64,000 nt of DNA. Source: Halocatena halophila. GTDB taxonomy: Archaea; Halobacteriota; Halobacteria; Halobacteriales; Haloarculaceae. A model generated the notes under the pieces. The model did not search any database and was not told the DNA's origin. It saw only the letters and a program-made list of their open reading frames with translations. Below, piece after piece: positions 60,886-64,000 of this stretch. The stretch covers positions 1,612,001 through 1,676,000 of the forward strand of contig CP071306.1 of assembly GCA_027563145.1 (NCBI GenBank), in the 5' to 3' direction. Positions within the stretch are counted from its first letter, which is position 1. Every line of letters starts with the position of its first letter. The position numbers were made by a program, and so were the translations under genes.

Positions 60886-61150
60886 CAGCCAGCGCAGCGG
60901 TCACGACTGTGAGCGCGGTGGTAACCAGCACGAACGTCCCGAACGCGAGCACGAACGCCAGACTCGCGTACAACAGCGGCGAACCGACTTCTGGAGCCGG
61001 ACCGAGCAGCTCAAACACACGAATCGCCCACCAGCACAGCGCGAACGCGACGCCAACGATTGCGCCGATGGCCGCGTTCTGAAACACGCCGATTGCGTCG
61101 AGAAAGGCCACCGCCGGCGAACGAGCGGACTCCGTCGATCGGCTGGACAT
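60869..61150 (-). CDS. Small membrane protein (DUF7536-like)
   Basis: A 93-residue protein with two hydrophobic helices (about 22-48 and 58-85). I believe it belongs to a haloarchaeal membrane family (DUF7536), but this is recollection. Its end overlaps the convergent 5'-nucleotidase gene by 17 bp. The start is ATG at 61150 (MSSRSTESARSP). Function unknown. Confidence 0.65.
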   Translation of the reverse strand: MSSRSTESARSPAVAFLDAIGVFQNAAIGAIVGVAFALCWWAIRVFELLGPAPEVGSPLLYASLAFVLAFGTFVLVTTALTVVTAALAVKRME

Positions 61151-61292
61151 ACGTGGTGTACGCTGAGCGATCAAATAGGCGCTTTGGGACGATCCGACAG
61201 GGAGAATCAAACCAGAGATTCGCTTGCTTGATGGCGAACTCGGGTCCATAAAATCGAACGGTCTAAGAGTGTGGATTTACCGACTATACACA

Positions 61293-62249
61293 ATGACGAC
61301 GCTCGGCACCGCAACCGCGTGTCCCGGTGAGATCGCCACGGGACAGCTGACCGTCGGTGAAGCTCGCGATGGCAGCGACGTCTCGCTCCCGGTTGCGGTG
61401 ATCAATGGACAAAACGACGGTAAAACGCTCTACATTCAGGCTGTAAGCGACGGTGACGAACTCAACGGACTGGGCGTGATCCAGCGACTGGTGCCACAGC
61501 TCGACCCAGACACAATCGATGGCGAGATTCTCATCGTTGGGATCGTCAACTACCACGCGTTCCACGTGAGCCAGCACCGCAATCCGATCGACGACACGAA
61601 GATGAATCGGGCGTATCCGGGCGATCCAAACGGGATGTCCACCGAACGGATCGCACACGCCACGTTTCAGGCGGCCACCCGCGCGGATCTCGCACTCGAT
61701 CTCCACCAGGGCTCGACCAGTCGCATGATCAACGAAACGCGAGTGCGCTGTGGCTCGCGTCATCGGCTCCACAGCGACTGTCTTGAGCTGGCGAAGGTGT
61801 TTGACTGTGGCTTCATCCTCGATCAGAAAGGACCCGACGGCCAGCTCGCACGGGCAGCACCAAACGAGGGCGTCCCCACGATCGATCCGGAGCTTGGCGG
61901 TTCGGTCGGCTGGGATCAGGATAGTATCGAACGCGGGCTGCGCGGCATCGAGCGCGTGTTGAAATACTACGGCTTTCTCGAAGGGACGGTCGACATCAAT
62001 CCACAGACGCGCGCCAATGGCTTCGAACAGTATGGTGCGCCCGCGGGCGGACTGACACGGTTTCATGTCGAGCTCGGCGAACACGTCGATCGAGGCAATC
62101 CGTTGTTCGATGTGACTGATCCGTTCGGGCGAGTGAAATCCACCATCACCGCCGATTCGAAGGGCGTGTTCTGGCGGGCACGTCGGCTTCCGCAGGTTGC
62201 AACCGGCGAGTACGTCTGTTCTGTCGGGACTGATCTCGATGAGTACTGA
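61293..62249 (+). CDS. Succinylglutamate desuccinylase/aspartoacylase family protein
   Basis: A 318-residue M14-like fold protein of the AspA/AstE family. Recognised parts: YIQAVSDGDELNG (about residues 47-59), ALDLHQGSTSRM (about 137-148) and the C-terminal beta domain. The first zinc-binding His of the usual GxHGDE motif is replaced by Asp53 (DGDE), while the following Glu56 and the later His of LDLHQG remain. It may be a zinc enzyme with an altered site or an inactive member. The ATG at 61293 is used; it overlaps the next gene by 11 bp. Confidence 0.82.
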   Translation: MTTLGTATACPGEIATGQLTVGEARDGSDVSLPVAVINGQNDGKTLYIQAVSDGDELNGLGVIQRLVPQLDPDTIDGEILIVGIVNYHAFHVSQHRNPIDDTKMNRAYPGDPNGMSTERIAHATFQAATRADLALDLHQGSTSRMINETRVRCGSRHRLHSDCLELAKVFDCGFILDQKGPDGQLARAAPNEGVPTIDPELGGSVGWDQDSIERGLRGIERVLKYYGFLEGTVDINPQTRANGFEQYGAPAGGLTRFHVELGEHVDRGNPLFDVTDPFGRVKSTITADSKGVFWRARRLPQVATGEYVCSVGTDLDEY

Positions 62250-63303
62250 ACTGCGCTGTCCATCCTGTGAAAAACGGGTTGATGATCGCTGGCGGTGTGA
62301 GCACTGTCGCTCCCCGCTCGAGTTTGCGTATTCACAATCACCGCTTGATCGCGGGTCCCTCTCGTTTGCCGATGGTGTCTGGGGATTCTCGGAGCTGTTA
62401 GCCGTCGATAAAGCCGTCTCACTCGGTGCGGGTGCCACGCCGCTAGTCGAATCGCCCTGGAACTGCGAGTTCAAACTCGAGTACGTTGCTCCGACGGGAA
62501 GTTTCAAAGATCGCGGTGCGACCACGGTGATCGCTCGCGCTGTGGACGTCGGTGCTGATGCGCTCATCGAGGATTCCTCAGGCAATGCCGGTGGCGCAGT
62601 CGCAACCTACGCTGGGCGGGCGGGGCTGGACTGTACCATCTACGTCCCAGAGAGTGCTCCGGAATCGAAAATTCGGCCAATAGAGCGCAGCGGGGCCACC
62701 GTCAAGCGTGTTGTGGGCTCGCGCCAGGACGTGGTCGATGCCTGCGTTGGAGCTGTCGAAGACGGCGCTGGCTGGTACGCCAGTCACGCCTGGAACCCCG
62801 CGTTTTTCGAGGGAACAGCAACGATGGCCTACGAGATCGCCATCCAGCGCGACTGGTCGCTCCCAGACGCGCTCGTCATTCCAGTGGGCCACGGGACGCT
62901 GTTTCTTGGCGTCCATCGTGGATTCGAACGATTGCAGGCCGCAGGGCTGATCGAGTCCGTTCCACGGCTGCTCGGCGTGCAGGCAGCCGGCTATGCGCCA
63001 ATAGCCGACGCGCTCCACGACCCTGTTTCCGGGCACAACGACGTGGCCGATGGGATCCACATCACCGAACCCGTCCGCAACAACCAGCTGTTCGATGCGA
63101 TCGAATCGACTGCTGGAGACTGCATCGCGATCGAACGCGAGCCCGTCGAGCGTGCGCTCAAGGGGCTCCATGCAAACGGCTTCTACGTCGAACCGACGAG
63201 TGCGGTGGCGGTTGCTGGGCTCGAACGCTATCGAGAACTGGGCACCCTCGAGAGTGACGACGACGTTGTCGTGCCGTTGACCGGGAGCGGACTGAAAAAG
63301 TAG
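62239..63303 (+). CDS. Threonine synthase-type PLP enzyme
   Basis: A 354-residue fold-type II PLP enzyme with an N-terminal zinc ribbon (CPSC ... CEHC, about residues 7-22). The lysine is in PTGSFKDRGAT (about 89), followed by DSSGNAGGAVATYAG, the phosphate loop in VIPVGHGTLF and the ending PLTGSGLKK. It is probably a threonine synthase (O-phosphohomoserine to threonine), although related enzymes act as cysteate or other lyases. It overlaps the desuccinylase-like gene by 11 bp, so the two are probably translated together. Confidence 0.87.
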   Translation: MSTELRCPSCEKRVDDRWRCEHCRSPLEFAYSQSPLDRGSLSFADGVWGFSELLAVDKAVSLGAGATPLVESPWNCEFKLEYVAPTGSFKDRGATTVIARAVDVGADALIEDSSGNAGGAVATYAGRAGLDCTIYVPESAPESKIRPIERSGATVKRVVGSRQDVVDACVGAVEDGAGWYASHAWNPAFFEGTATMAYEIAIQRDWSLPDALVIPVGHGTLFLGVHRGFERLQAAGLIESVPRLLGVQAAGYAPIADALHDPVSGHNDVADGIHITEPVRNNQLFDAIESTAGDCIAIEREPVERALKGLHANGFYVEPTSAVAVAGLERYRELGTLESDDDVVVPLTGSGLKK

Positions 63304-63334
63304 CCGGAAAACGCACAGTTGCTCGCCAGGGCTG

Positions 63335-63988
63335 CTACAGACGAGTGGTCTGGAGAATTTTGGACTCGGCCTTTCGGAGGTGTTCGGCTGCCGTACTCGG
63401 TGCACAGTCGATCAGTGTTGCAATCTCCTCGACAGAGCCCTGGCGAGGGAGCTGGTAGTAGCCCACTGCTTTCGCGGCTTCGAGCGCCTGCCGTTGGCGT
63501 GTGGAGAGCAGCGGTTCGGACACACCCGGTAGCGCGCCCATTCCACTCACCTGCTCAACCGTCACCGCAAACGCGTCAGGAACGTGCTCAAGTGCCGATT
63601 GTATCTCCTCGGTTGGTCCAAACAACGAGACCGTCACTGAGCCATCGCCGTAGTTGTACGGTGGAACCATCAGCAGGCTACCAGCCGTGAGCGTTGCAAA
63701 GAGTTCTTTTGACGCCGCCGTCAGCTCGTTGTGGAAATACGTGTAGAAACTACCCGCTCCGGTTGCCAGTAACTCGAAATCCAGGACGGACGGATGGGTT
63801 GAAATCTGCGATCGAAACGCGTCGATATCTCCCTCGATGTAGATCAACAGTCCAAGACGGTCGTCCGAGGCGTTCAGATGGAGCCCAACGACGTGGTCGA
63901 GATACGGTGCACTGGCGAGCACCTGGTACATCGAAGGGCTCTCATCGCGCCCGCCGACCGGTTCGATCGTCAGGCGGAGGTGTTTCAT
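63335..63988 (-). CDS. HTH_10 bacterio-opsin activator-type transcriptional regulator
   Basis: A 217-residue regulator. Its last 55 residues form the HTH_10 domain: LLSTRQRQALEAAKAVGYYQLPRQ, then VEEIATLIDCAPSTAAEHLRKAESK. The N-terminal 150 residues form a sensor-like domain without a known motif. It is the second protein of this family in the window (the other starts at 52322), which is normal for haloarchaea. The ATG at 63988 is close to the right edge, so any upstream promoter lies only partly within the window. Confidence 0.83.
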   Translation of the reverse strand: MKHLRLTIEPVGGRDESPSMYQVLASAPYLDHVVGLHLNASDDRLGLLIYIEGDIDAFRSQISTHPSVLDFELLATGAGSFYTYFHNELTAASKELFATLTAGSLLMVPPYNYGDGSVTVSLFGPTEEIQSALEHVPDAFAVTVEQVSGMGALPGVSEPLLSTRQRQALEAAKAVGYYQLPRQGSVEEIATLIDCAPSTAAEHLRKAESKILQTTRL

Positions 63989-64000
63989 GGCAGTGGTTCC

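Noticed and set aside
61284-62585. A 433-codon minus-strand frame over the desuccinylase and threonine synthase genes
   Set aside because: It is antisense to two genes with recognisable motifs and has no domain of its own.
1-64000. tRNA or rRNA genes
   Set aside because: No gap contains a cloverleaf with a GTTCRANTC T-loop or an rRNA-like stretch; GTTCGA-like strings occur only within coding sequences.
1-64000. CRISPR arrays, prophage or complete insertion sequences
   Set aside because: No regularly spaced direct repeats, no transposase motif and no phage structural gene were seen.

Overview
The window is ordinary core chromosome of a haloarchaeon (class Halobacteria); the genus cannot be fixed from the sequence alone. 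The evidence is a high-GC, acidic proteome, Tat-dependent signal peptides, a halocyanin, archaeal-only enzymes (geranylgeranylglyceryl phosphate synthase, pantoate kinase plus 4-phosphopantoate--beta-alanine ligase, tRNA G10 dimethyltransferase, PCNA, TBP, TFB), several haloarchaea-specific small families and many apparently leaderless genes with an AT-rich box about 25-30 nt before the start codon. I found no rRNA, tRNA, CRISPR array, complete insertion sequence or prophage. Genes are tightly packed. The only non-coding stretches worth noting are 14155-14389, the region 48198-48751 that holds a broken antitoxin gene, and short promoter regions.

Layout. 1-5835: fragment of a DNA helicase, a pair of membrane PH-domain proteins, an SCP2-like protein, an NDUFA9-like reductase with a membrane partner, and two haloarchaeal uncharacterised proteins. 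6016-14686: an ABC exporter with a Tat lipoprotein, PHP phosphoesterase, aspartate-type aminotransferase, a winged-helix regulator with two DUF7521-like membrane proteins, a sensor-domain protein, and a halocyanin operon. 14729-21057: UbiA prenyltransferase and polyprenyl diphosphate synthase (convergent), then a compact glucose catabolism cluster: ROK glucokinase, glucose dehydrogenase, KDG aldolase and gluconate dehydratase (semi-phosphorylative Entner-Doudoroff), with matching palindromes that resemble the TrmB site upstream of two of the genes. 21104-28350: AI-2E-type membrane protein, threonine ammonia-lyase, MsrA, aldo-keto reductase, a possible kinase-fold protein, two overlapping zinc-finger microproteins, PCNA, and an epimerase. 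28429-39407: corrinoid adenosyltransferase and cobyric acid synthase, S-adenosylhomocysteine hydrolase and MTA/SAH deaminase, HisG, TBP, tRNA methyltransferase, GGGP synthase and AspRS.

39408-48661 is the most accessory part: two strong hairpins, a RHH/PIN toxin-antitoxin pair with a near-perfect palindromic operator over its promoter, a TatA-like microprotein, the two archaeal CoA enzymes, a PhoD-like phosphatase, a divergent TFB, Cys-type Thi4, an uncharacterised Cys/His-rich protein, a secreted chitin-binding-domain metallopeptidase, and a decayed orphan antitoxin. 48752-63988: HMG-CoA reductase, amidohydrolase, HD protein, bacterio-opsin-activator-type regulator, alpha/beta hydrolase, the complete nadABC operon for NAD synthesis, a duplicated PhoU/TrkA-C protein, 5'-nucleotidase-type phosphatase, an AspA/AstE-like protein with an altered zinc ligand, a threonine synthase-type enzyme, and a second HTH regulator.

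Together the genes cover isoprenoid lipid synthesis (HMGR, prenyl synthase, GGGPS, UbiA), sugar oxidation, the methyl cycle, cofactor synthesis (NAD, CoA, thiamine, cobamide) and basal transcription and replication. I did not find a clearly new multi-gene defence or metabolic system. The most testable unusual items are the palindromic operators, the antitoxin pseudogene, the microproteins, the AhcY insertion and the secreted peptidase.
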